A DNA stretch of 64,000 nucleotides, from the NCBI RefSeq assembly GCF_003050865.1, contig NZ_QAOK01000012.1, positions 1 through 64,000 on the forward strand, given 5' to 3'. Below are positions 1 through 8,666 of the stretch, one piece after another. The notes beneath the pieces are model-generated. The model made no database searches and had not been told where the DNA came from. It worked only from the letters and a program-made list of their open reading frames with translations. The translations under genes and the position numbers were made by a program. Origin of the DNA: Nitrosospira multiformis (lineage in GTDB: Bacteria > Pseudomonadota > Gammaproteobacteria > Burkholderiales > Nitrosomonadaceae). Each line of letters starts with the position of its first letter. The stretch's first letter is position 1.

Positions 1-96
1 GAGAATCACTTCGGCTTTGAAGGCGTCGCCTGGTACTGGCACTTCGTGGACGTCGTCTGGCTGGGCCTGTTCATATTTGTATACTGGCTGATATAA
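1..96 (+). CDS. coxC: Heme-copper (cytochrome c) oxidase subunit III, 3' end only
   Basis: Only the last 31 codons are in the window. They read as a final transmembrane helix preceded by the motif [14 protein letters not shown], which is the hallmark C-terminus of subunit III of aa3-type and related heme-copper oxidases. Subunit III is an integral inner-membrane protein that stabilises the catalytic core. The following genes (SURF1, heme O synthase, SCO) are oxidase assembly factors, which supports the call. The 5' part lies outside the window. Confidence 0.9.
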   Translation, partial: ENHFGFEGVAWYWHFVDVVWLGLFIFVYWLI

Positions 97-135
97 GAAG
101 GGCAGCCAGATAACCAGGATGCAGAGCATCCTGGT

Positions 136-324
136 TCAAAGTGGAATAAAGCCGAAGTAGGTTCCAACCATCAGAAGGGTGAACAGAAAAAGCGACAATC
201 CAATACGCAAGGTCAGGGACTTGACAACACGTGTGTCATTTCCCTTGTCCTTGACCAGATAATAGAGCGCGGATCCCAGGCTGGCAAATATGAGAAACAG
301 AAGCAGTACGATAACGATTTTCAA
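136..324 (-). CDS. Small twin-transmembrane protein (DUF2909-like)
   Basis: A 62-residue protein with two hydrophobic helices, roughly residues 3-23 and 40-60, joined by a short charged loop rich in K, D and R. This architecture and its place between oxidase subunit III and SURF1, on the opposite strand, match the twin-transmembrane DUF2909 proteins found in betaproteobacterial cytochrome oxidase clusters. Its role is unknown; an accessory role in oxidase assembly is a guess from position. It is divergent from SURF1, so positions 325-387 must hold both promoters. Confidence 0.7.
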   Translation of the reverse strand: MKIVIVLLLFLIFASLGSALYYLVKDKGNDTRVVKSLTLRIGLSLFLFTLLMVGTYFGFIPL

Positions 325-387
325 GGCCTTATCCCGGAATTGTTAAGTCTTCAGGAAGAAGTTTAGCCGAGTTTCGCATCCTATCCA

Positions 388-1101
388 ATGACTATTTCAG
401 GCTGGCGTTTTACGCCACGATTATGGTCAACAGTAGCTGCAATAGCTGTGATAACGGTTATGGTGCAACTCGGTAACTGGCAGCTCTCGCGAGCGCAGGA
501 AAAGGAATCCCGGCAGGAGCGGCTCGACCGTCTTTCACAGGAGCCGGCAATTACGCTCCCTGATCACCCGGTAAAGCTTGAAGATTTTCAATATCATCAG
601 GTTGAAGCCCGGGGCGAATACGTACCGGGACACACGATTTATCTTGATAACAAGATATACAAGGGTATCGCGGGCTATCAGATTGTAACTCCATTGAGAA
701 TCGGCAACAGTGAGATGCACGTTCTGGTAAACCGGGGATGGATAGCGGCAAGCCGCGATCGGAGTAAATTGCCGGAAGTGGCTACACCAGGTGGAAAGAT
801 TTTCGTTTCGGGCATTGCAACGACAGCAATGCAAAAAACCCTGGAATTGTCTCCCGATCAGGTGGCAGGCCAGGTATGGGAAAATCTGGACCCCGAACGT
901 TATCGAAGCAGCACTGGCTTGAAACTACAGCCGGTGATGATCCTGCAGAAAGATCAAACGAATGATGGTTTGGTGCGGGAATGGGTTCGGCCTGATTCCG
1001 GCTCAGCCAAGAATATCGGGTATGCCTTCCAATGGTTTGCGATGGCTCTCGCCGTATTGATTATTTATCTGGTGCTAAGTGTCAAACGAGAGCGTTACTA
1101 G
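388..1101 (+). CDS. SURF1 family cytochrome oxidase assembly protein
   Basis: The 237-residue protein has an N-terminal transmembrane helix (about residues 12-30), a periplasmic domain, and a C-terminal helix (about 212-232), the typical SURF1 layout. Family features include the NWQLSRAQEK segment after helix 1, the LVNRGW motif in the middle, and GYAFQWFAMA just before the last helix. SURF1 proteins help deliver or insert heme into oxidase subunit I. The 3' end overlaps the next gene by 23 bases, indicating translational coupling within the oxidase assembly operon. Confidence 0.92.
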   Translation: MTISGWRFTPRLWSTVAAIAVITVMVQLGNWQLSRAQEKESRQERLDRLSQEPAITLPDHPVKLEDFQYHQVEARGEYVPGHTIYLDNKIYKGIAGYQIVTPLRIGNSEMHVLVNRGWIAASRDRSKLPEVATPGGKIFVSGIATTAMQKTLELSPDQVAGQVWENLDPERYRSSTGLKLQPVMILQKDQTNDGLVREWVRPDSGSAKNIGYAFQWFAMALAVLIIYLVLSVKRERY

Positions 1102-1684
1102 AAAGAATAGACGGACGCTGATACTGTTGGCGCTGGTATTGAGTGCGCCCTTTATAGCCTCCTATACACTGTACTTCTGGAATGTGCGGCCTCAGTCCGT
1201 AAATTACGGGGATCTGATCGAGGTCAGGCAATTGAAAGGGACAGGGCTGAACGACGCGGACCGGACAATTTTTCGCATGCGCGACCTTCGCGGCAAGTGG
1301 GTGCTGATGTCGATCGACTCGGGTGCGTGTGACAAGCAATGCCAGAAGAAGCTCTATTACATGCGTCAGGTGCGTACCTATCAAAACGCCGAAATGGATC
1401 GCATCGAGCGTTTGTGGCTGATCGATGACGAGCAGAAGCCTTCCCCCGAAGTACTGAGCGACTACGAGGGAATGCATGTCATCCTGGCGAAAAACAGTGA
1501 GTTGCTCAAGGAGGTTCCGGCCCCCGGTTCACAGCATGATCATATTTATCTGATAGACCCCATTGGAAACCTGATGATGCGGTTTCCAAAGGATCCCGAC
1601 CCTGGAAAGATGGCGAAAGACATCAAGCGGCTGCTCAAGGTATCCCAACTGGAACACGCAATGGGTACGGATATGAAACACTGA
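1079..1684 (+). CDS. Membrane-anchored thioredoxin-fold protein of the oxidase assembly cluster
   Basis: A 201-residue protein that starts with GTG inside the 3' end of SURF1. One N-terminal membrane anchor (about residues 12-34) is followed by a periplasmic domain. The segment GKWVLMSIDSGAC-DKQC gives a CxxxC pair placed like the copper-binding CxxxC of SCO proteins, and the later IDPIGNLMMRFP stretch resembles the end of a thioredoxin fold. Proteins of this kind commonly sit between SURF1 and heme synthase genes in betaproteobacteria. A copper or redox role in oxidase maturation is inferred, not shown. Confidence 0.7.
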   Translation: MSNESVTRKNRRTLILLALVLSAPFIASYTLYFWNVRPQSVNYGDLIEVRQLKGTGLNDADRTIFRMRDLRGKWVLMSIDSGACDKQCQKKLYYMRQVRTYQNAEMDRIERLWLIDDEQKPSPEVLSDYEGMHVILAKNSELLKEVPAPGSQHDHIYLIDPIGNLMMRFPKDPDPGKMAKDIKRLLKVSQLEHAMGTDMKH

Positions 1685-1812
1685 ATGAAAGATGCGGCAA
1701 CTGAATGGGTGTGAGCAGCAGAGACTGCTCTTGCACATAGACCAGTCGTGATTCACATTGATTTGTCGAAACGGCGGGCGCCGAACCCGCGATAATTAGG
1801 AGACGAAACGTT

Positions 1813-2709
1813 ATGGCTACAACGAGTATTGCTTGGCAGCAAACTGCTTCGCGTGTGCAGCAGTTTTACCGGTTAACCAAGCCGCGAGTTGTATCGCTTA
1901 TTGTTTTTACAGCCGTTATAGGCATGTTTCTGGCCGTTCCGGGCGTTGTACCCCTGGATACGCTCATCTTTGCCACCGTGGGGATAGCGTTCGTTGCCGG
2001 CGCTGCCGCAGCGGTCAACTGCCTTGTCGAGCAGAAAATCGATGCGGTCATGGCCCGCACGCGTGGGCGTCCGCTGCCTCGCGGCACCGTTACCTCGCCT
2101 GAAACCTTTGTGTTCCTGGCGCTTGTTGGCGGCGCGGGTCTGCTGATACTGCATCAACTGGTCAATCCGTTGACCATGTGGCTCACGCTTGGGACCTTTG
2201 TCGGCTATGCGATTATCTACACTGTGATCTTGAAGCCGATGACCCCGCAAAATATCGTCATCGGCGGCGCTTCCGGCGCAATGCCGCCAGTTCTGGGCTG
2301 GGCTGCGGTAACGGGTGAAGTGTCGGCTGACGCCCTGCTTTTATTTCTGATCATTTTTGCATGGACGCCGCCTCATTTCTGGGCGCTTGCACTCTATCGG
2401 AAACTGGAATACGCAAAGGTTGGCATGCCGATGCTGCCGGTAACCCACGGCGACAAATTTACGCGCCTGCATGTTCTGCTGTACACGCTGATACTCATCG
2501 CGGTGACATTGATGCCCTATGCCACCCAAATGAGCGGGCTTATCTATCTGGTCGGCGCGATAGTGCTGGATGCGATATTTTTATACTATGCAATAAAAAT
2601 CTACCTCAGCTACAGTGATCAATTGGCCCGAAGCGCGTTTCGCTACTCGATCATTTATCTGGCAGCGTTGTTTGCCGTACTGCTGGTAGACCATTACATA
2701 CGTTTCTAA
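1813..2709 (+). CDS. ctaB: Protoheme IX farnesyltransferase (heme O synthase)
   Basis: The 298-residue polytopic protein belongs to the UbiA prenyltransferase family. The first Asp-rich motif is NCLVEQKID starting at N69, followed by [11 protein letters not shown]; the HFWALALYR segment of the second conserved loop is near residue 195. The enzyme transfers farnesyl from farnesyl diphosphate to heme B to give heme O, in the inner membrane. An AGGAGA ribosome-binding site lies 9 bases before the ATG. The substrate could come from the ispA gene at 49.6 kb. The next gene, SCO, begins 9 bases downstream. Confidence 0.95.
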   Translation: MATTSIAWQQTASRVQQFYRLTKPRVVSLIVFTAVIGMFLAVPGVVPLDTLIFATVGIAFVAGAAAAVNCLVEQKIDAVMARTRGRPLPRGTVTSPETFVFLALVGGAGLLILHQLVNPLTMWLTLGTFVGYAIIYTVILKPMTPQNIVIGGASGAMPPVLGWAAVTGEVSADALLLFLIIFAWTPPHFWALALYRKLEYAKVGMPMLPVTHGDKFTRLHVLLYTLILIAVTLMPYATQMSGLIYLVGAIVLDAIFLYYAIKIYLSYSDQLARSAFRYSIIYLAALFAVLLVDHYIRF

Positions 2710-2718
2710 GGGGCATGC

Positions 2719-3336
2719 GTGAGGCATTGGCCGCACTATTACAAACTTGTAGTATGGTTGGCAGCGGCGCTACTGATGGCGCCGCTCCTTTCAGCATGTA
2801 GCAAGACGGAAAAGCCGGCGTTTCTTTCGACGGACATCACCGGCGCCGATTTCGGCAAGGATTTCAACCTCACCGATCACAACGGGAAGATGCGAGCCCT
2901 TGCCGACTTCAAGGGCCAGGTCGTCACGGTATTTTTCGGCTACACTCACTGTCCTGATGCCTGCCCTGCGACTATGGCCAATCTTGCGGCGGCGATGGAT
3001 ATGCTGGGCGCTGATGCAGCGCGTGTGCAGGTACTGTTTATTACAGTCGATCCCGAGCGCGACCGCCCTGAAGTTCTCCAGGCCTACCTGTCTGCCTTCA
3101 ATCCCAGCTTCCTCGGCCTGTATGGCGACGAACGTGCGATAAAGAAGACTGCCAAGGAATTTAACGTCGTCTACCAGAAACAGCAAGGCGGCGCCCACCA
3201 GCATGACAGCGTGGACCACTCCACCGGAACCTACATCTACGATACAAAGGGGAAATTGCGACTATACGTCAGCAATGACAAAGGCGCTGATGTCTTCGCA
3301 CATGATATCTCCCAACTTCTGAAAACTTCGGATTAG
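2719..3336 (+). CDS. SCO1/SenC family copper chaperone lipoprotein
   Basis: A 205-residue protein from a GTG start. The N-terminus is a lipoprotein signal ending in LLSAC (Cys27), so the protein is probably anchored in a membrane facing the periplasm. The thioredoxin-like domain carries the copper-binding CPDAC motif (Cys78 and Cys82) and the conserved ligand His167 in DHSTGTY, which together define a functional SCO protein. SCO proteins load copper into the CuA site of oxidase subunit II. It is last in the oxidase assembly operon and convergent with the FAD oxidase gene. Confidence 0.93.
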   Translation: MRHWPHYYKLVVWLAAALLMAPLLSACSKTEKPAFLSTDITGADFGKDFNLTDHNGKMRALADFKGQVVTVFFGYTHCPDACPATMANLAAAMDMLGADAARVQVLFITVDPERDRPEVLQAYLSAFNPSFLGLYGDERAIKKTAKEFNVVYQKQQGGAHQHDSVDHSTGTYIYDTKGKLRLYVSNDKGADVFAHDISQLLKTSD

Positions 3337-3417
3337 AAAGGCGCTTTGCTGATATCGAGTTGAATAATTGAACAAATACGGCGATGTTCTCGTTGCCGAT
3401 CCACAAGCCAGACATCC

Positions 3418-4788
3418 CTATGGAAACAATTTCCCGGGATTAAGAATGTTATTGGGATCAAACACGCGTTTGATTTCCTTCATGAGCTCCATGGTGGCAG
3501 GATCGATTTCTTTTCCGATATAAGCTCTTTTCTCGCTGCCCACACCGTGCTCTCCTGACAAGGTGCCATTGAGTTCGATTACAAGGTCGAATATCTCGTT
3601 CAGGCACATTTCCGCCCGCTGCATCTCGTCCGCGGACTCCGGATTCACCAACAGGTTGACATGAATATTGCCGTTTCCGGCATGACCAAAATTGACGTTG
3701 GAAAGGCGATGCTTCGCGCTCAATTTGGTGAGTCCCAGCAGAAACTCTGGCAGAGCCGAAACTGGCACGACTACGTCCTCATTGATTTTTTTTGGCGCAA
3801 TATCTCTCAATAACGGCGATAATGTTTTTCTGGCTCGCCACAGCGTTGCAGCATCTGCTGTTGGGGTGGCCTGAATTAATCCGTTGCCCCCGCAAGCCCT
3901 GAGAACAGCGTCACGTGACTCTACGACTGAGTGCTCGGTACCATCCACTTCGATCATCAGCATGGCCCGCGCATCTGCAGGAAGCATACCGGGGAAGCGC
4001 CCCCTGATCAGATTCAGGGAGCCGGCATCGAGAAACTCCAGCGCACTGGGAGTCTGCGAAAGCGCCATGATCCGGACAATGGCGTCAGTGCAGCCGGCAA
4101 GGTCGCTATAATAGGCTGTCACGCCTCCCAGTGCCTGGGGAAGCGGGGTGAGCTTGAGCGTTGCCTCGGTAATAACTGCCAGTGTACCTTCGGAGCCTAT
4201 CAGAAGCCGGGTGAGGTCGTACCCCACGACGCCCTTGGTCGTATAGCAACCCGTCCGGATCACTTCGCCCTTGCCGGTAACCGCCTTTACTCCCAGTACA
4301 TGATCGCGGGTAGTTCCATACTTTACCGCGTGCGGCCCACCGGCTGAGGTGGCAAGGTTTCCCCCTATACTCGAAAAAGCCGCACTGGAAGGATCCGGGG
4401 GCCAGAAGAAACCATGCGTTCTTGCAATATCCTGCACTGTCTGGTTTATAACCCCCGGCTCAGCAACGAGTACGCGATTGGCAGGATCAACCTTGATGAT
4501 GTGCATCATCCGTTCCATCGATAACGCAATTCCACCGGATTCCGGAAGGCTGCCGCCCGAGGTGCCGGTGCCTCGCCCCCGAGGTACAAGCGGGATCCTG
4601 GTCTCGTTACAGAATCTCACTGCTACCTGAATTTCCAGGGGAGACAACGGAAATACCACGGCATCGGGCGGAAAAACCTTCCGGGTATTATCGTACGCAT
4701 ACGCATAACAATCCACCGGATCGGTATAGACCCGATCTGGTGGAAACAGCTTGCCGAGCTGCGCAATATGTGTGGCAGAAAGCATCAA
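3418..4788 (-). CDS. FAD-linked oxidase, GlcD / D-lactate dehydrogenase type
   Basis: The 456-residue protein has the PCMH-type FAD-binding fold: PLVPRGRGTGTSGG near residue 86, the pyrophosphate-binding SSIGGNLATSAGG near 140, and the C-terminal NFGHAGNGNIHVNLL and SGEHGVG segments of the GlcD/DLD family. Members oxidise D-2-hydroxyacids such as glycolate or D-lactate and pass electrons to quinone or cytochrome c. Substrate cannot be decided from sequence. There is no GlcE or GlcF partner nearby, which favours a stand-alone D-lactate-type enzyme over a glycolate oxidase complex. Confidence 0.85.
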   Translation of the reverse strand: MMLSATHIAQLGKLFPPDRVYTDPVDCYAYAYDNTRKVFPPDAVVFPLSPLEIQVAVRFCNETRIPLVPRGRGTGTSGGSLPESGGIALSMERMMHIIKVDPANRVLVAEPGVINQTVQDIARTHGFFWPPDPSSAAFSSIGGNLATSAGGPHAVKYGTTRDHVLGVKAVTGKGEVIRTGCYTTKGVVGYDLTRLLIGSEGTLAVITEATLKLTPLPQALGGVTAYYSDLAGCTDAIVRIMALSQTPSALEFLDAGSLNLIRGRFPGMLPADARAMLMIEVDGTEHSVVESRDAVLRACGGNGLIQATPTADAATLWRARKTLSPLLRDIAPKKINEDVVVPVSALPEFLLGLTKLSAKHRLSNVNFGHAGNGNIHVNLLVNPESADEMQRAEMCLNEIFDLVIELNGTLSGEHGVGSEKRAYIGKEIDPATMELMKEIKRVFDPNNILNPGKLFP

Positions 4789-4869
4789 GGATGGGCGAAA
4801 AGACAGATCATTCCAAGGATACGGAACTGGAAAATCGCCTCGTCTTCTTCATTCAGCAAGGCCGGAAGC

Positions 4870-5457
4870 TTACTCCATGTACTCGAACACCTTCACCACC
4901 TTCTTGACACCGTCGACCCGCTTGGCCAGATCTTCAGCATTCTCCGCTTCCTCTCCCTTTACAAGTCCAAGCAAATAGACAATGCCGTCCTCGGTGACAA
5001 CCTTGACGTGGTTGGCCTGAAACCGACCCGAGTCCATAAAGTGCCCCTTCACCAAAGAAGTGATCAGTGTGTCATTGCCGCGGGAGGTAAACGAGCTTGG
5101 GCTGCCGACGGTAATTTCATTGGTTACCTCACGCACGTTTTCAACATTGCTCACGAGATTGCCAATTTCTTCTTTTATTGTTTCAGAAGGCACCTCGCCG
5201 GTGAGCAGGACGTTCCGGTTGAAACTGGTGATATTCACGTGAACGTCCGAGCTGAATTTCTCACTGATACGCTGACCGCTTCTAAACTCGATACTCTCAT
5301 CCTCTACAAACATACCACTTGTACGGCGGTCCTGCGACATTGCAACCCCGGTCCCGACCCCGGCTGCCATCCCCCCGGCGGCTATCAGGCCGCAGGCAGA
5401 CAAAAACGGAAGCAGGAAAAAAACCAGCAAGAGCGATTTCAATTCAAGATATTGCAT
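4870..5457 (-). CDS. BON-domain outer membrane lipoprotein (DolP/OsmY-like)
   Basis: From the ATG at 5457 the protein has 195 residues; this start has a GGGGAA ribosome-binding site and places a lipoprotein signal ending in LSAC right at the N-terminus, whereas the longer frame up to 5571 adds an unlikely leader. Two BON domains follow, each with the glycine-containing VLLTGEVPSE / VYLLGLVKGEE type core and a following alpha helix ending in the VREVTNEI / VKKVVKVFEY strand. Family members such as DolP bind phospholipid and support envelope integrity. Confidence 0.85.
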   Translation of the reverse strand: MQYLELKSLLLVFFLLPFLSACGLIAAGGMAAGVGTGVAMSQDRRTSGMFVEDESIEFRSGQRISEKFSSDVHVNITSFNRNVLLTGEVPSETIKEEIGNLVSNVENVREVTNEITVGSPSSFTSRGNDTLITSLVKGHFMDSGRFQANHVKVVTEDGIVYLLGLVKGEEAENAEDLAKRVDGVKKVVKVFEYME

Positions 5458-5674
5458 CGATTTCCCCAATAAACGATAAACGTACAATAATATGCATCTG
5501 CGCTGAAGATATATCGGATCCCGGTTATGGCAAGCGGTGTATCGAAAGTTCAGGGTCACGCACGCAGGCATCTCGGGAAACCAGTAAAATGATGCCTTTA
5601 AAAAAGGAATATTTCAAACGGAATGAGTACCCATGCCAGCGGGACCATGCATCAGTCCAAAGCGGCAACCAGTA

Positions 5675-6034
5675 TTACGGATAGTTACCATCAAAAGCAT
5701 TCCTGATCCATTCGATGTCGCGCCCATCATTGCCGGACAACAACACGGCGTCGAAGCGGCAACAGGGCTCGGTTCTCAGCGAGAGCAGATAATGCCGGGC
5801 TGCACGCACCACCTTGCGTTGTTTCGATAAAGTGATACTGGAGCCTGCGCCCCCAAAATTCCGGTTCGTACGCATCCGCACTTCGACAAACACGAGAGTT
5901 TCCCCATCGCGCATGATGAGATCAATTTCACCAAAACGGCACCGGTAGTTTCTTTGTACCAGCACAAGCTTGTGCCCGGCAAGAAACGCTTCCGCGTACC
6001 GCTCGGCCTGGTTCCCCTTCAACCTAAGGTTCAT
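5675..6034 (-). CDS. yraN: YraN family (UPF0102) endonuclease-like protein
   Basis: A 119-residue protein with the family core: GNQAERYAEAFL at the N-terminus, then NYRCRFGEIDLIM and VFVEVRMR, giving the GEIDLI...EVR pattern of a PD-(D/E)XK nuclease-like fold. The biochemical role of YraN proteins is not settled. Divergent pairing with rsmI, as seen here, is a widely conserved gene arrangement and strengthens both calls. Confidence 0.9.
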   Translation of the reverse strand: MNLRLKGNQAERYAEAFLAGHKLVLVQRNYRCRFGEIDLIMRDGETLVFVEVRMRTNRNFGGAGSSITLSKQRKVVRAARHYLLSLRTEPCCRFDAVLLSGNDGRDIEWIRNAFDGNYP

Positions 6035-6161
6035 TTCCCGCTATCCTTGCAAAACGCATCAATTCCCACCCCATTTTGCATGGGGAATCAAACGCCATGG
6101 ATATTTTAAAATCCAGTCATTGGTAATCATCCTCAGAACAGAGCCTGTGGAAATCGCTTGC

Positions 6162-7034
6162 ATGGACCAATCTAAAGCAACTGTAATCCCCGCTACGTTA
6201 TACGTCGTCGCCACACCTATAGGTAACCTGCGTGATATCACATTGAGAGCCCTCGATGTGCTTGCAGCGGTTGACGTCGTTGCGGCGGAGGACACCCGTA
6301 CGACAAAGCATCTGCTTACCCGCTACGCCATCTCAAAAACGCTATTCGCCCTGCACCGCCACAACGAAAGTGCGTTGTTTACAAAAATTGCCGGACTGCT
6401 TTCGCAAGGCAAAACGGTGGCCATAGTGACCGATGCGGGCACTCCGGCAATCTCGGATCCGGGTGGGCTTGTCGTCAGATTTGTAAGGGAGCAGGGTTTC
6501 AAAGTCGTGCCGATTCCAGGTTGCAACGCGGCAACATGCGCCCTGTCCGTTGCCGGCATATCCAATCCACATTTTCTGTTTTACGGTTTCCTTCCCACCA
6601 GCAGCGGCCCGCGGCGCCGTGCGCTTGCCAACCTGAAGCCGCATCCCTACAGCCTCATATTTTACGAAGCGCCACATCGTATTCTCGAGTGTATAGCGGA
6701 TATGACGGAGGTATTCGGAAGGGATCGCAGGATTATATTTGCCAGGGAACTGACAAAGGTGTTCGAGACCATTCATGGGTGCCCCCTGGGTGAGGCGCTT
6801 GCCTGGCTGGAGGCTGATTCCGATCGCCGCAAGGGCGAGTTTGTACTCATTTTGTCGGGGGCTGAGCCTTCGAAGGAAGCCGAGCTGAGCGAGCAGGCGC
6901 GCAGCACACTTCAGCTGTTGATGCACGAATTGCCCCTCAAGCAGGCGGTGAGGCTGACTGCGGAAATCAGCGGCGAAAGTAAAAACAGACTTTATTCACT
7001 GGCACTCTCACTTCAGCCTCATTCAAATTCCTGA
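6162..7034 (+). CDS. rsmI: 16S rRNA (cytidine-1402 2'-O)-methyltransferase RsmI
   Basis: The start is placed at the ATG at 6162 (290 residues), because the family N-terminus LYVVATPIGNLRDIT follows closely; the open frame extends upstream to 5970 but that part overlaps yraN and has no homology. AEDTRTT, DAGTPAISDPG and the FYEAPHRI segment are the SAM-binding and substrate regions of this tetrapyrrole-methylase-fold family. The enzyme 2'-O-methylates C1402 in the decoding centre of 16S rRNA. Confidence 0.95.
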   Translation: MDQSKATVIPATLYVVATPIGNLRDITLRALDVLAAVDVVAAEDTRTTKHLLTRYAISKTLFALHRHNESALFTKIAGLLSQGKTVAIVTDAGTPAISDPGGLVVRFVREQGFKVVPIPGCNAATCALSVAGISNPHFLFYGFLPTSSGPRRRALANLKPHPYSLIFYEAPHRILECIADMTEVFGRDRRIIFARELTKVFETIHGCPLGEALAWLEADSDRRKGEFVLILSGAEPSKEAELSEQARSTLQLLMHELPLKQAVRLTAEISGESKNRLYSLALSLQPHSNS

Positions 7035-7193
7035 AAGATGGATATGGTACAGTTGCTTCCGGCTCCTCAATGGGGGAGCGCTGGCACAAGGATGAGCCCG
7101 CGTTTATAATGTCGGGCTCGCATGGCCACCGTCATTGGTGGTGCGAGTGGGGGCAGTTCCCCATCGATATTTATTTTTTTGGAGAGATCGACT

Positions 7194-7433
7194 ATGAAAA
7201 CACCTGCTACCTTCTATCACGCTGGCTGTCCCGTATGTGTCGAGGCCGAGCATCAGATTGCTGAAGCCCTGGATCCCGATCGCTACGAGGTTGAACTCGT
7301 ACATCTTGGCGAGCAAAAGGACAAGATCGCGGCTGCCGAAGCGGCTGGCGTTAAGTCTGTTCCCGCCCTGGTAATCAACGGAGCACCTTTCCACATCAAC
7401 TTTGGCGCCCCCATGTCGGCGTTGAAGTCCTAA
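7194..7433 (+). CDS. Small thioredoxin/glutaredoxin-like protein
   Basis: A 79-residue protein starting at the ATG at 7194, which has a GGAGAG ribosome-binding site 8 bases upstream. The thioredoxin-fold active site is FYHAGCPVCVEAE (CPVC at about residues 11-14) and the cis-proline loop is SVPALVI near residue 58. This is a cytosolic single-domain thiol-disulfide protein; the redox partner is unknown. It stands alone after rsmI. The 159-base gap between them shows nothing recognisable apart from the ribosome-binding site. Confidence 0.8.
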   Translation: MKTPATFYHAGCPVCVEAEHQIAEALDPDRYEVELVHLGEQKDKIAAAEAAGVKSVPALVINGAPFHINFGAPMSALKS

Positions 7434-7744
7434 TCGAGAAGACGGCGGGCACTATGCCCGCCAACAAACCGCCCGCCCTATAGCTGCCGGTAACCCAGGG
7501 AGTAATATCTGCCACTCCCGTGTCTGTCCCGATTGGGTTCCGATCCGCGGCAATCGCCGCGTTACAATCAGTTCGTCAAACAACCGGTTCGCTTCGCCTC
7601 GCATTCCGCTTCGGTACGTGCCCAGGGGTGACGGTAACAGAACCTCATCTTGTTCTGATTCAGATGCTACTCCTGATATGAACGCGACAAGCACTGAATC
7701 TCCTCTATACTTCCAAATATTACAACAGCTCTCAGGAGAAGCTC
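7434..7744. other. Intergenic region with one G+C-rich hairpin
   Basis: This 311-base stretch between the thioredoxin gene and sixA holds an inverted repeat, GGCGGGC/GCCCGCC at 7444-7462 with a 5-base loop, just after the thioredoxin stop codon. It lacks a following T-run, so it may be a weak terminator or an RNA 3'-end stabiliser. Short open frames on either strand have no ribosome-binding site or recognisable domain. Confidence 0.5.
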
Positions 7745-8215
7745 ATGGAGCTCATATTGTGGCGTCATGCCGAGGCTGAAGATGGCATTCCCGATAGTGC
7801 ACGGGAACTTACCGATAAAGGGCGAAAACAGGCTGACCTCGTGGCCGCCTGGCTCAAGCCCAGACTGCCAAAGAACACGCGCATCATTGTCAGCCCAACC
7901 CAGCGTACCCAGCAGACGGCTTCCGCGCTCGACAAAGATTTTGAGACGGTCAGGGAAATCGGCCCCGGTGTTTCCCCGAAGGCGGTTTTGAAGGCAGCAG
8001 GATGGCCCGATGCGAAAGGTGCGGTGCTCGTGGTAGGTCATCAGCCTACGCTCGGGGAAGTCGCCGCTTTGCTCATGTCAGGTGATCCCGCGCAATGGAC
8101 CATCCGGAAAGGTTCGATATGGTGGTTCGCCCAGAAAAAAGGGAACCCCAATCTGGGGGAGTTACTGCTCCAGGCCGTCGTTTCTCCCGACACGCTGCAG
8201 GCAGGAGATCGATAA
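7745..8215 (+). CDS. sixA: Phosphohistidine phosphatase SixA
   Basis: A 156-residue histidine phosphatase superfamily protein. The catalytic RHA motif is in LILWRHAEAE (His8), SPTQRTQQTA carries the second conserved Arg, and VVGHQPTLGE supplies the distal catalytic His. SixA removes phosphate from His residues of phosphorelay proteins, including the PTS protein NPr in Escherichia coli. The PTS-type relay at 33.3-35.7 kb is a possible target in this organism, which is inference. An AGGAG ribosome-binding site precedes the start. Confidence 0.88.
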   Translation: MELILWRHAEAEDGIPDSARELTDKGRKQADLVAAWLKPRLPKNTRIIVSPTQRTQQTASALDKDFETVREIGPGVSPKAVLKAAGWPDAKGAVLVVGHQPTLGEVAALLMSGDPAQWTIRKGSIWWFAQKKGNPNLGELLLQAVVSPDTLQAGDR

Positions 8216-8666
8216 GCGTTCCGTCTTTTTAAGGTTTCGGTATTCTGCCCCGTACCGGCTCGGCCTTATCAATTGCGCCGTACTGCTCCGATGGAATTCC
8301 AGCGATCCCAAGCGCCATAATGGCTCCTGATCGGCCCAACCGGCAGCGCGAGCAGAATCAGCAGTATGCCCGCCGTGACGCTGGCTACCGCTCCCAAAAA
8401 GAGGTAGCTGCGGGGAATCAGCAGGACGCCGTCAAGGCTGCTTTTGCCATCAGCATGTGCAGGTCGTGTAAAATGTGCGCAAAGCTGTTTCCTGTCAATT
8501 GCAAATGCGGTATCACGGCTGTCGGAAAGATAGTAAATGCTCACGTTAAAGGATATGGGCTCCTGGCCTCTTTGCTAAAGGCCGAAAGAAGAAGCTCGTG
8601 GTTTTGCCAACCGCGAAGTATTTATCCTTTCTTCCAGCTGCTTGCCCCAAGGCAAGGGCTGAATCA
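8216..8666. other. Long leader / intergenic region upstream of kup
   Basis: A 451-base region without a convincing gene. A 91-codon minus-strand frame (8269-8544) has one hydrophobic stretch but no ribosome-binding site. GGCCT/AGGCC repeats occur near 8566-8584. The most definite element is the hairpin over the kup ribosome-binding site listed separately. The region could be a long 5' untranslated leader for kup. Confidence 0.4.
8635..8661 (+). promoter_or_regulatory. Hairpin enclosing the kup ribosome-binding site
   Basis: CTTGCC (8641-8646) pairs perfectly with GGCAAG (8651-8656) across a CCAA loop, and CAGC (8635-8638) can pair with GCTG (8658-8661). The AAGGGC Shine-Dalgarno sequence for the ATG at 8667 lies in the 3' arm, so the structure could limit translation of the potassium transporter. 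The pairing is seen; the regulatory role is inference. Confidence 0.4.

Noticed and set aside
8269-8544. Minus-strand 91-codon frame with a hydrophobic segment upstream of kup
   Set aside because: GTG start with no ribosome-binding site, no recognisable domain, and overlaps the probable kup leader.
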